Source of the DNA: Roridomyces roridus | Taxonomy: Eukaryota; Basidiomycota; Agaricomycetes; Agaricales; Mycenaceae | Direction: 5' to 3' | DNA length: 64,000 bases | Assembly (NCBI GenBank): GCA_029378245.1 | Contig: JARKIF010000008.1 | Location: forward strand, 620,001 to 684,000 | Part shown: one piece after another, positions 10,494 to 21,501 of the stretch | Layout: each line of letters opens with the position of its first letter | How positions within the stretch are numbered: the stretch's first letter is position 1 | Translations under genes and position numbers: made by a program | The notes under the pieces: generated by a model | Seen by the model: the letters and a program-made list of their open reading frames with translations, nothing else | Databases searched by the model: none | What the model was told of the DNA's origin: nothing

Positions 10494-13476
10494 ATGTCCC
10501 AGGTCAAACTGTACGCCCTCGCAACTCTGTACTGTCCGCCCGCCGACTCCCTTGCAGAACTCTTCGACCCCCACCAAACGTGGATTTCGTGCATGGTCCG
10601 TGTGGCCACCCTTGACTTGCGAGCAGTCCTTATTCCCTTGCTGTAGGCTATCCTGGTATACCCCCGGGCCCAGACCGACCCCAGGCGGCGGTCAAAGGAG
10701 TTGGTGCTTCTCTGGACTTACACCCATGCGGTGCCTGATCGCTTCTGCTTAGGCCATTGAAGTGCGCGTCGGCCCTCAAGGCGCCAAGGCGAAGTGGGTC
10801 CGCATTGAATTGCGCAAGGTGGAGACGCTCCCGGGCGGCGGTGTCGTCAACACCTTCCATGATTTCGTGGGACCGAGCCCTGTGAATCTGTGGACGTCGA
10901 GCGAAGAGTATGGAATCTTGAACTCGGTGAGTTGCATCTCGCTTTTCGGACTAGACCCCTCAACTGGTTGCAGCAAGACTTTCCCTTTTCTATCCGCATC
11001 CCAGAGTCAACCCCGCCAAGTATTGACTTGCAGAATAGGGCCGGCATCAACTACGAATTGCTTGCCAGCGTTTGCACCAAGGGGAAAAAGTCAGTCTGGT
11101 CTGTCTATTTGCTCTCACTACTTTGCCGATTAAAACGGACACTGTAGGGGTTTCCTCCGCAAACGCAAATCCGTCGTCGTCTCTACCCAGGCCGACATTC
11201 TCATTGACAAGCACGAGCTACACTCAACGTGGCCTGTGTATTGCCAACCGGAAACGCGTAACATCACTCAAGAAGGCGTCACGCTCAGCGTGGAACGGAA
11301 TTCTACCTGCTACGGGCCAGGAGATCGAGTGTCCCTTTTCGCCACCGTCAAGTCCGACGCCCTTCACACCGTGATTCTTCGCGGTTTCGAATTGACTCTC
11401 AAAGAGACCACCACTTTCCGCGCGGCTCCATATACCTCTGGCAAGAAAACTGCCCCACAGACCCGCGTCGTGGCCATCAGCGAGAATAAATTTCCGGTCA
11501 ATGCTACATTATACGGGGGTATGCAGCATCGCACCGAGTTGAACTGTATGGTCTCTCCCGATCACACCACGACGACCTTGAATGCGGCTCGTCACATTGA
11601 TATCACTTACACTCTCAGCGTCAGAGCATCGATGGGGACGGGAACTCCTCTTATCATGGATTTGCCTCTAATCGTCTCCAACTGGCAAAGGTACGCAATC
11701 CATTCACACCTCGCCTGAATGCTTAGATGTGATATACAGGGCTGTATCTACGGAGGCAATCAGACGTATCGGCCACGCTCCTAGCCTTTCCTTGCTTCCT
11801 GTGAATGCAAATCGTCGCGCGGAAGAGCCGCCTCAGCCACAAACATTTGCAGGCCACTCCGCTGCCAACCAAGCTGCTGCTGCAACTAATGCGTACAATA
11901 CCATGCCCGCCACCCAATCGAATGGGTCTAGTCCAAGACCCGTCGACGAATTTGGGGGGTATCAGCCTACCCACAAGACGACCAGCTCGCGAGACGGCCC
12001 TGGGGCTTCGACCGCCAGACCAGGTACCGGAAGGCGGCCATCGAGCTCGGAGGGTAAACGCTTCACGATCACCAATGCAGAAACTCCCCCGGAGGAGCCT
12101 CGCCGAAAACCTGAGCCTCCTGCGAGCGCACACAGAGTTTGGCCCAGTGCTGAGGATGAGAAGCAGCGCCTGTATGATCAAGCCAGAGCTAATGCGGAGC
12201 GGGCTCAGGCTACGGCTAGCCAAGCCAACACGCCACCTGTACGTGCAAAACATATTCCGTCTTCTACCTTGTTGACATTTCGGTCTCAGCCCGCGCGCGC
12301 AGTTACTCCACCGTCCCAGAACAACCGTTGGCTCTCTGCGGAAGAAGAAAAGCAGCGGTTATTCGACGAAGCGCAAAAGGCGGTGGAGAGGACGCAGAGG
12401 ATGGATTTCTACTCCAGTGCCAATCGCAACGGATCGTCCACTCACGGAAGAAATCATTCCAACGACTCGGGGAGCAGCAGACCCGCAGCCAACGCCCCTG
12501 CGGGTGGCTCTTCTCCCGTACCTGCAAGCCAAAAGTCTACGCCTAAAATACCCCACTATATGACTGCTGAGCAAGAGAAGGCTGCTCTACGGCGCTACGA
12601 GGAGGCCAAGCAAGCTGTGTCACGTGTTCAAGGCTATGCAGGGGATGAAGGAGCTGATTCGGGAGCCGCTTCGGGGTCGGGCCCTATCGCGTATGACTCT
12701 CTGTTCCCTTCTGCTGCCGCTCCTTCAGGCTCCAGTCCGAACGTTCCAAATGGAAAGCCAGATTCACCGCCGCCTTTCGACGCGGCCTTCGTCCGACGTA
12801 TCCAATATTCCTGAAAAGGAACGAATGCGCCGAGCCTATGCTGCTCAGGACGCGGCCGCTGCTCAGCAACCTGTCGACGACGCACCACCACCATTTTCTG
12901 GCGCGGGGCTGTCGGAGAAGGAAATTCTCCGAAGGAGATTGGATGCTCAGGATAGCGAAGCCAGACAAACTGCGGCTGCACCTCAACCTCCTCCTCCTCG
13001 TAAAGGTTCCAATTCCACCTTGAGTCGGCCAACGCCTGCCCCACCCAGCGGAGGCAAGATTCTGACCGCGTTGGAGGAAAAGGCCATGCTCAAATCAAAA
13101 TATGACACGGAGGATGCGGGACCGAAACCCAAGACAAACGGACACTGCGAACGGTCAAGGGCTGAGTTCCATCTCGCCTTCGCCGTCGCCGCCCGTTTCT
13201 GCACCCTCCACTCCTCCCGTACCGCCTCCATTGAAACCGCGTCCCCCAGTGGAGTATATCCAAGAAACTCAAGAGGAGGACGCGCGTGTGTCGCGATTTG
13301 TGGCCAGCGCGGTGCCAACGATAGACGAACCCGTGCCTCCGTTGTCTCCTTCGGCTTCCATTGTGAGAAAGTCCACATCATCACCCGGACTGGACATTGC
13401 CCCCTTCACTCCTTTCACCCCTGGTTTCGTACCAGGGCCACCACCACCGCTGCCTCAAAAACCGGCCGAGCCCTAA
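10494..13476 (+). CDS. Arrestin-like protein with repeat-rich disordered tail
   Basis: Alpha-arrestins of fungi are adaptors that bring Rsp5-type ubiquitin ligases to plasma-membrane transporters. The start at 10494 (MSQVKL) joins through two short introns to TLRPPPNVDFVHG and YPGIPPGPDRPQAAVKG, then IEVRVGPQGAKAKWVRIELR. Arrestin N-domain (roughly residues 1-170) and C-domain strands follow: SVERNSTCYGPGDRVSLFA, LRGFELTLKETT, ARHIDITYTLSVRAS and GTPLIMDLPLIVSNWQRA. From about 11800 the protein is a long Pro/Ser/Ala-rich tail carrying about six degenerate units of the form SAEEEKQRL(Y/F)DEA. The last part is Pro-rich with a PPPPLPQKP end. I did not see a canonical PPxY Rsp5 motif in the parts I translated, though PRPPVEYIQ is near it. 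The arrestin fold call is good; the role is inferred from family. Confidence 0.8.
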
Positions 13477-13648
13477 TTTAATACTAACACTCGTTTGCTC
13501 TCCTTTGACTTGACTCGCTCATTACTATGATGTCTGGAAAGACATCTGTTATTTATATACGATACAGCTTTGCGTTAGGCGTGTGCACGAAAACGTATTA
13601 GTAGTACAGGGATGCGAGTATTTACAATTGTGCGGGATTTGTTTATGT
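13477..13648. other. Convergent 3' intergenic region
   Basis: 172 nt between the stops of the arrestin-like gene and the heat shock factor gene. It is AT-richer than its surroundings and presumably holds both polyadenylation regions. Confidence 0.4.
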
Positions 13649-15411
13649 TCACCGTTCTCTCCTCCGTTTCGGCGATATTTGAACAAGATTATCTGGCACT
13701 GAATTTACATCCGACTTCCGTTTCTTGGTTGGCTTTTCTCTGAGGTTCACAGGGGAAATAGTGCCGTCAGACGGACTGGGAACCTCGTCGAGAAACGCCG
13801 TTGATGCGGTATTGTCGTCGTCCGCCGCATCCTCCTCGCCAAGTCTGTTCAAGAAAGAATTGAAGATATCGTTGTCGCTAGAGTCCGGCAACGACGTGTG
13901 ATCGGTGCCAATGGATTCCAGGGGTATGGAGGAATCGTGGGTGGGAATCTGGAATTGTTCAAAGAGATTGTTGATTTTCGAGTCCATCGCGTCGACATCC
14001 TGTTCAATGTCCTCGGTGGCCTGCCAGGTTTTCTCAACCTTTTCGGGCAAAGACGCGGAGGGCGGAGGAGAGGATATCAGGGGGAACGACGTCAATTGGC
14101 TGAAATCGAAAGGGGCTTGGTACGACATGAGAGACGAGTCCTGCTCATCAATTGAGCTGAGGAACTCGGGTGCGGGAGGCACACTGATCTGGTTCATGAG
14201 CTGCTGAATCTGAGCGGGCGAAAAATTGCTCAGGGCGCCTTGAATGAGTGTGTCAAAGTCGGCATTGGTGGGGATCTCGAGGGCGTAATGGAGAATGCAT
14301 CTGGAGAAGATGGCTGCGGATACTGAGGCTGGGTTGAGATAATCTCGTTGCCCGAGTCATCCGGGGGCAGGGTGCTGATGCTGGGAGCCGGTGACTCGAG
14401 CAGTACCGACGACACTTTGGGTGATCCCAATTCCGCGGGCGATGATATGGAAGTGGGAGTTTCGATAGAGGCGAACTGGGCTGCAGGAAAGTCAGTCGGG
14501 TTGTAAATGGGAGGGATGAAGATACTGGCCTGGTGATTCAGCCTCGGCAATGCCACCCTCTATCAGCAACCGCGACTGTCTGCGAGGAACCACTGCGCGC
14601 GAAGGAGGGGAGCTGCCCACATCTTCCTTGTGCACAGGACTACCCTGATGGTGGCCGAATACACCAGCGAGGAACTTGACTATCCTATTGATAGTGTCCT
14701 GCTGTTTCTGGTGACGCGCACGAGCAGCCTGCGACTCTTGCCACAATAATTCATTGCTACGCTTGAGGTCGCTGAGCTCGGCCGATATGGTTGTTTGATG
14801 GCGCTTTATCGCCGCGATGCCATGGAAAAGGCAGGGAATGTCCAGGACTTGACCGGCGACGGGCGCGGTCGTTGCGGGGTCGACGGTATCGTCGTCGGCG
14901 GCAGTCGTCGATTTCTTGCGCTGGATGAGGCAGAGGAGGTCGGGCTGGTCTCGGCGAAAGTTGGGGTGGACAAAGTTCCAGTGCTCCGAGCCCGCTTCAC
15001 TCTTAAGGACGCCCTGCTGGAGGTGCGGGATTTTGTGGAACCCGTACATGTTGAGCTGTCTGACGAAAGATGCAAAGTTCTTGTGTTTGAACCAGTGCGG
15101 TAGAACTTGTTCAGAGAACCGCTCCTGGTCATACACTGTCCATATTGGATGTCGTCGAAAGAGATAACCATGCGACACAACTTACCAAAGAATGTATCTC
15201 CCGTCGCCGACCATTCAATGAGGTGATTCGTCTTTTCGTCGTTGACCATCCTGTACAGCTTCAGCACCAAGGAGATCTGAGGGATTGACGGTACGGACTG
15301 GTGGAGTTTGTTGAGAAAGGCAGGGATTCTAGTTGCACCCTGAGCGGCCACGTCGACCGGCGGACGCTTCCTTGCTAGAGCGACTTGTTTTGTGGCCATG
15401 GTGGTGGTCAT
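13649..15411 (-). CDS. HSF1: Heat shock transcription factor (HSF)
   Basis: HSF trimers bind nGAAn repeats and activate chaperone genes. The start at 15411 gives MTTTMATKQVALARKRPPVD; the second in-frame ATG at 15399 is an equal alternative. The winged-helix DNA-binding domain (about residues 25-130) reads IPAFLNKLHQSV, LYRMVNDEKTNHLIEWSATG, an intron, then VYDQERFSEQVLPHWFKHKN and FASFVRQLNMYGFHKI, the recognition-helix signature. After an acidic/Thr linker comes a coiled coil (HGIAAIKRHQTTISAELSDL onward), matching the HR-A/B trimerisation region. The C-terminal half is Ser/Pro/Asp-rich and fits an activation domain; it ends in a basic KKRKS...PKRRRER stretch that could be a nuclear signal. 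It is divergent from the RAD57-like gene with only 53 nt between start codons. Confidence 0.95.
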
Positions 15412-15464
15412 AAGCGAAACCGAGATTGGATCAAATCAGCGTGATTTTGTCTGCATACGCGCTC
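15412..15464. promoter_or_regulatory. 53-nt divergent spacer, HSF / RAD57-like
   Basis: The start codons of HSF (minus) and the RAD57-like gene (plus) are 53 nt apart, so promoter elements must overlap one or both 5' ends. No TATA box is evident. Confidence 0.45.
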
Positions 15465-16911
15465 ATGGACGAATTGCAAATATCTGCTCTGCCTTATCTC
15501 ACCCAAAGCCAGAAATCTGTTCTCAAAAGGGGTCTGTCGACCGACGGTCGTGTACCGTGTTCGACGCGCTAAAACTTTCCAGGGGGCCTCCAGACCGCCG
15601 CTGATGTCGTATTAACACCACCGCAAGAGCTCGCCCGGCAGTGCAAGATCTCGCCGTTGGATGCCAAAGCTCTTATCAACACTGTATGCGAAAATAATTC
15701 GCCCCAGCTGCAGTCCCTCGCCGTCGTTTCTGACCAAGACCTGGTCTGTTCAACGGGCGATAATTATCTTGATGCCGCACTCGGCGGTGGACTGCGTACG
15801 GGTCTGGTATGGGAAGTCTTTGGTCAGAGGTATGGCCTATGTATCTTTACTTGCGCCTAAATAATACCTCAAAAAGTTCGGCTGGTAAAACCCAACTCGC
15901 CCTCCAGCTGTCGTTGCTTGTGCAAATACCTCCCCATCTCGGCGGGCTTTCTGGCTCGGCATGCTATATCACCGTCTCTCAGAATCTGCCGACTACGCGG
16001 CTACTTCAAATCGCAGAAGCCCATCCTCTTCTCTCGCAGGAACTCTGCGGCCTGGAACATATCAGCACTATCAAATCCCCCTCTATTTCTGGGCTCATCC
16101 GCATTTTGACGGACATTTTACCAGGGCTCATCGCTCAGAAAGCGGACAAGAAACCTGTCCGACTCGTTGTCGTTGACGCGCTTGCTGAGCTTTTCCACTC
16201 GGCGGACAAGACATCGACAAGCACACTCGTTGAACGGTCCCAGAATATAACCGAGATCTCTGCTCTTGTCCATGCCTTGGCCAGTACACATAATATCGCC
16301 GTGCTTGTACTGAACGAGGTATCGGACGTCTTCAATGACCAAGTCGAAACGAGTCCTGGCAGTGACCTCGTTTACAAGCACCAATCGAGGTGGTTCGGAG
16401 GGGCCGCAGAGACATTCGCGGGGCAAGTGAACAAAGAGGCTAGCCTTGGACTGGTGTGGGCAAACCAGGTGAATGTGCGAATCATGTTATCTCGCACTGG
16501 TCGAAGGAGGTATCTCGAAGACGACTCGCACAATAAACGACGAAAGGTTGACGATGGGCTTGTTTCGGGACCGTCCATCGATCCAGATGACGAGTCCGTC
16601 CTTAGTCCGACGTCTGGCCGTCGTCTTCAGCTCAGTTGCTGCCCCGTGTTCTCTGGACTATATCGTGACCAAGGCTGGTATCAGCGTCCTACCTGCCGAT
16701 GAAGACATCTTTTCGCCACCGGAGAGGACACCTTCACCAGTTGCTCCTCCGATGCCAAACTCGCAAGTTGCGCCGTTAGGACCTTGGATTTGCACAGTCG
16801 CAGACGATTCAGGCAAACCAAGATGACGATGAAGACTGGGAAAGCTATTGGAATACGGATGACATTCCGCTGGAAATGTACAACAACATGGAACTTGATA
16901 CAGGCAATTAA
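15465..16911 (+). CDS. RAD57: Rad57-like RecA-family recombinase paralogue (possible +1 frameshift)
   Basis: Rad51 paralogues help load or stabilise Rad51 filaments in homologous recombination. The start at 15465 (MDELQISALPYL) is followed by a 36-nt intron (15547-15582), a helix-hairpin-like N-terminus (LARQCKISPLDAKALI), then LDAALGGGLRTGLVWEVFGQ and SSAGKTQLALQLSLL, the Walker A motif. VRLVVVDALAEL is Walker B, and IAVLVLNEVSDVF follows. ALGLVWANQVNVRIMLSRTG matches the Rad57/XRCC3 C-terminal region. At 16601-16607 the frame must move +1 to reach VRRLAVVFSSVAAPCSLDYI; see findings. A 46-nt intron (16769-16814) joins PNSQ to ANQDDDEDWESYWN. The stop TAA at 16909-16911 overlaps the stop of the opposing gene. 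XRCC3 is an alternative orthology. Confidence 0.85.
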
Positions 16912-17615
16912 ACTGGAATGTCCGTCCATCCCTCTTTAAACCGATCGTCAGACGGCTGACTAGGCATGCTGGACAGCTCAATCTCATGCTCGTTGGGATT
17001 CTTGTTAGCCTTGGGCTTCCTGCGCACGCGGAGGCTCAGGTATAGGCGATTCAAAGGGCCGGCCAATGAAAGCAGAATGCCGGCAAAAGCTGAAATCAGT
17101 GTCAGCATGGGACTTCCATCGTATGACCAAGATACCTATGGTCGTCGTCAGCCACGACACCCCGACAACAGCGAGGGCGGTGCTGCAGGGATTGGACAGA
17201 CTGCTGAACTCGCCGCAAAGACGACCCTGCCAGGCGCCGCGAGTGAGGCCGAGGGAAGATACTGTAGTAGCGTTAAACGGTGAATGCCAAACTTGTTGTG
17301 TGCCATACCTAATCCCAAGGCCATCTGTGCGCTGAATATTCCAACCGCGGCCCAAATGCTTGCCGGGGTGCGTCCTCTGGCAAAGAGATATATCGCAGCA
17401 ATCAAAAGGCTGATCCAGGAGATGGCGAGTGGTATCGCCAGGAAATCTGAATACAATGAGAAAGCAGTCTTTCGAGCTGTTAGAGAGGACCCACCACTGG
17501 CAGTGATCGCCACCAGGAAAATCACCAACAGGATCAAATCAAAAATAAAACGGAGAAAGATGACGATGTTTTCGTAGAAGACGTTGGTCCGAGCGGGGAC
17601 GGATTGGAATTTCAT
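16908..17615 (-). CDS. Four-helix membrane protein, MARVEL-like topology
   Basis: The start at 17615 (MKFQSVPARTNVFYEN) is followed by four hydrophobic segments: IVIFLRFIFDLILLVIFLVA, FLAIPLAISWISLLIAAIYL, an IWAAVGIFSAQMALGL segment, and, after two introns, a final one through STALAVVGVSWLTTTIAFAG and ILLSLAGPLNRLYL. The tail is short, basic then acidic (RVRRKPKANKNP, EIELSSMPSQP) and probably cytosolic. Introns are GTATGGCAC...CTACAG and GTATCTTGG...TTTCAG. This pattern fits fungal MARVEL-like proteins, but no motif proves it, so function is unassigned. The stop is interlocked with the RAD57-like stop in a TTAA palindrome. Confidence 0.7.
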
Positions 17616-17874
17616 GTTGGGGTCGAGCGTGCATGTCTACAAGAGAGAGACGGGCATTATATATCCGGGTGCTTTGGCCTTTGAACGAGGCCGCCCATTG
17701 TTCGCCCAAGTTCCTTTGTTGCAAAGTGCAAGATACCAAATCGGGAACAGCTGGTACATTCATTCATTCCATTTCATGATAGCGAAAGAGACAGACATAT
17801 TAAAGAGTACAAGATTAGCGAGATGAGGTGAGGGTATACTGCGTAGAACGATGACACCGCCGCAGCCTCTATAA

Positions 17875-18455
<581 letters not shown>

Positions 18456-19085
18456 TGTGCGTGCAAGTGGGTTGTAGTGGTGGTGGTCGAAGACAGAGCG
18501 TTAGACGCCTCACGCTTTGGGCCTTGTATGTAATCAATCAAAGCACCTGACAACACGCGACCATATCGAGTCAATGATTCCGGTCGAGTCAGAATATCCA
18601 TTTCCGCATACTCGCTGCTCAGAGAAACTACTTGACTACTTTGAACGGTTGCCCATCTCGGATCGCACCGTCTCCGCAGGCAAGAATACAAATCAGTCAT
18701 TCACCAGTTTCGTATGTTGTATCGGCCCAAATTCTACCCTACTGCCGGACTGGCACCCTTCAAGGCATGCAGTACCAATGGATTTGCGACTGTCGACCGA
18801 GACAATGCGGACGGCAGATGGATCTCAGGCCCTCCCTGCATGTCCCCCGCCCATCCTCATTAAATGTCGCTAGGCTACACTGAGTACCGTCTTGCTGGTG
18901 TCTTGTGAAAGCACAGTCCGACGAGTCACTTGCTTTGATTCTGTCACGTTTGCATTGACGCCAACATACTTGGCTCTTTCATCAGGTCCTCCCCAAAGCA
19001 GAATTACTGTGAAATAATACATTTGTTCATGAGTGGGACCGTGCCGCATATAGTATGATATACATTGCTTCCTTTCCTTCCGCAA
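18456..19085. other. Intergenic region upstream of ATG8
   Basis: About 630 nt between the SPFH-gene stop and the ATG8 start, both on the minus strand. A 118-codon plus-strand frame (18517-18873) has no recognisable features. I read this as ATG8 promoter plus the 3' region of the SPFH gene. Confidence 0.45.
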
Positions 19086-21305
19086 CTACTTGGTACGGTT
19101 GGCCATCTCCGAGCCCATGCCCGCTGCCAGGCCTATGGACATGGCCTGGCTCATCTGGCCACCAACCTCTGACGACGGTACGAACACCGTCTTACTGCCA
19201 TACGCTTTGACTTTGGATACCTCCATGCGGCGCATTTCCATTTCTTGTGCGAACTTGTCGGTCGCGAATTCTTGATAAATTGTCGACCTCGTCTTGACGG
19301 CCTCTGCTTCGGCTGCGGCAGCCATTCGAGTCGCCTCTGCATCTGCCTCGGCTATGATCTTGGTCTTTTCGGCCTGCGCCCGGGCAGCGGCAATCACAGA
19401 ATACGCCTCGGCATCTGCAACTTGATTCTGGGACTTGGCCTTGATCTTCGCGACGGCGAGTGCACCCTCCTCTTGTTTGACACGATTCGAGTTTTCTCGG
19501 TCAACATTGGCTGCTTCCACTTGTGCTTGCAATGCCCTCGTCGTAAGCTGCAAAAGCCGGTTACCACAACGACATATTTTTGATTTGGAAAAGACTTGCC
19601 TTGTCCATGGTTGCAGCAATTTCACCTTTGAACTGACGGTCGATCACGGCCAGGTCCTTGAGTACAATGCCATATTCCAGGGCAGCCTCATGCATCTCGT
19701 CCATGGCCTGAGTTCGGAGGGAGTCCTGCAGAGACATCAATGGAAGTGGCGGGGACATGAGACCTGGCATACTAAGAATTGGCTGGACCCCTCATTTGCC
19801 TCTTCAAGATTGTTTGGACCAAGTGTGCGTTGCTTGATCTGGTGGACGAGTCAGAAAGGAGCCAATATGCTTAGCGAGAAACTGACCATTGACGAATAAT
19901 CCAAATGAGAGACAATTTGTGTCAGAATTGACTGCGTCTTGTCGCGGAGTGCGTCATAAGGGGTCGAATAGCCGTGGGTGGTAAGTTTCAGTGGTTCCGT
20001 GAGCTGCCATTTGAGGTAGAGAGTGAGAGACACAGGAACTTGGTCGCGAGTAAATCTGGAAGATGTTTGTGAACAAATTGGGAAACGGTGAGATCAGCGC
20101 ACATGTCCTTTGTTGGGAGCTCAAGCTGATTCTCTCCCAAAGTGAACAGGCCGCGAAGAGTTACTGATGGATTGGTGATCACGTGTTGACCAGCGGGGAG
20201 GAGTTGAAGGTCATCTGCTCGTTGGAGAATTGCACAGTTGCTCGCGGGTATATTCAAGCTGTGTGTATTTGAGAACCACACTCAAAATAAAAAGGCAGAA
20301 AACAGACAACAGGGCAACCACATATTCCTTCTCCTGACCATGACCGACCTTGGACTTCATCTTGACCTCGTGTGTCCAACCCAAGATAACACCGGTAAGT
20401 TTGTCCATTACCATTCCAGGCAAGTGAGTCTGGTCGACAATGGACAGGACATCGTAGGTGCCTTCAATGGCAAACGCGACAAAGCCAGAGTTCTTGACCA
20501 CAAAGATCTGATTCTGAGGATCAGAGACCACTGCTGCTTGGTTCTGGGACACCTGGTGATGTTTTGGTTGATCATTCGGTCAAAAAATTCGGAAAATACA
20601 CATACTTGGACGACCGTCAACCCTTGAATGAGTGTCAGCGTAGATAATTTGAAATAATATCACGTGAAACCCGCCTTGGAACGACACCACCGTGTCGTGA
20701 CGCCGCAAGTTCCTTCCCAAGAACGCGCCCACCAGTTACGAAAAGGAAAGGGCTGGAACATTGAGCTCGTTGGCCGGCGATATTCGAGGGGAACTTACGG
20801 ATAACGACCAGGACGGGTCAGAAGTTTAGGGAACCACCATTTGACTAGACCGAGCTGGCCTGGAGTAACTTCACGTCCCGCCCAACTGACAGGGGTCTGG
20901 GGCAGAGATGAGAAAACCAAAACAGCCAGGTTTCTGAGAACAAATTGAAATAACCTTCTTGGAAAGCATGCTATTGCGCCCATGCTGGAAGAAGATCAGT
21001 GAAGTCACTATAATTGCCACTTTACATACCTGCAAAAGCTGACGGTCAGTTTTCGAGGGCCGCAATCAAACCCCCTTTCCCTAGAGGCGACTTGAGATTT
21101 CAGTGTGTTTGCCCGCTGCAGATGCTGACCTATGGGGACATAGAAAGGTCCGCTCCCGCATCTCCTCAGAAGAGATGAACTCGTTGATCTGGGTCCCAAT
21201 ATTATGGATCCGAGGAGCGTCAGTCGAGCTCGAGCTGCCTGGCTTGAAGAATGCATCGTTCTGGTCCTTCTGGAGAGTTGCAGCGTCGCCGACGACAGTA
21301 GACAT
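19086..21305 (-). CDS. SPFH / band 7 domain membrane-associated protein
   Basis: SPFH proteins (prohibitin, stomatin, flotillin-like) form membrane-bound scaffolds. The start at 21305 (MSTVVGDAATLQKDQNDAFF) opens a soluble N-terminus with IHNIGTQINEFISS. The middle reads REVTPGQLGLVKWW, SQNQAAVVSDPQNQIFVVKN and SGFVAFAIEGTYDVLSIVDQ. The band-7 region continues VITNPSVTLRGLFTLGENQ, VSLTLYLKWQL, DALRDKTQSILTQIVSHLDY and LEYGIVLKDLAVIDRQFKGE. It ends in an Ala/Glu-rich helix (ADAEAYSVIAAARAQAEKTK onward), the oligomerising coiled coil typical of the superfamily. No transmembrane segment is obvious. The stretch at about 20640-20800 contains a longer intron whose 3' edge I could not fix. Its divergent partner is the GH63 gene, 196 nt away. 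Subfamily is unassigned. Confidence 0.82.
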
Positions 21306-21501
21306 TATGGGAATGAGATGAGGGCAATGCAATTTAGGAACATGTTTATATGCGGGACGGCACACAGCCTTGAGAGAGCTGTAGAGCACATGCTGTATTG
21401 GCAATGGAATAAGAATAGAGCGGACCGGAACTTGCCGCGCTGCATTAGGAAATCACGCACACACCGCCACCGATCATCTCTCTCGGTCACGACGCTCTCA
21501 A

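Noticed and set aside
16547..16586. A 40-nt intron explaining the RAD57-like frame change
   Set aside because: Not fully excluded, but the donor is poor, no branch-like site is visible, and it removes residues that read as family sequence up to the conserved VRRL; kept as the main alternative to frameshifting.
18517..18873. 118-codon plus-strand frame between ATG8 and the SPFH gene
   Set aside because: No conserved motif, cysteine-scattered random composition, and no splice or context support.
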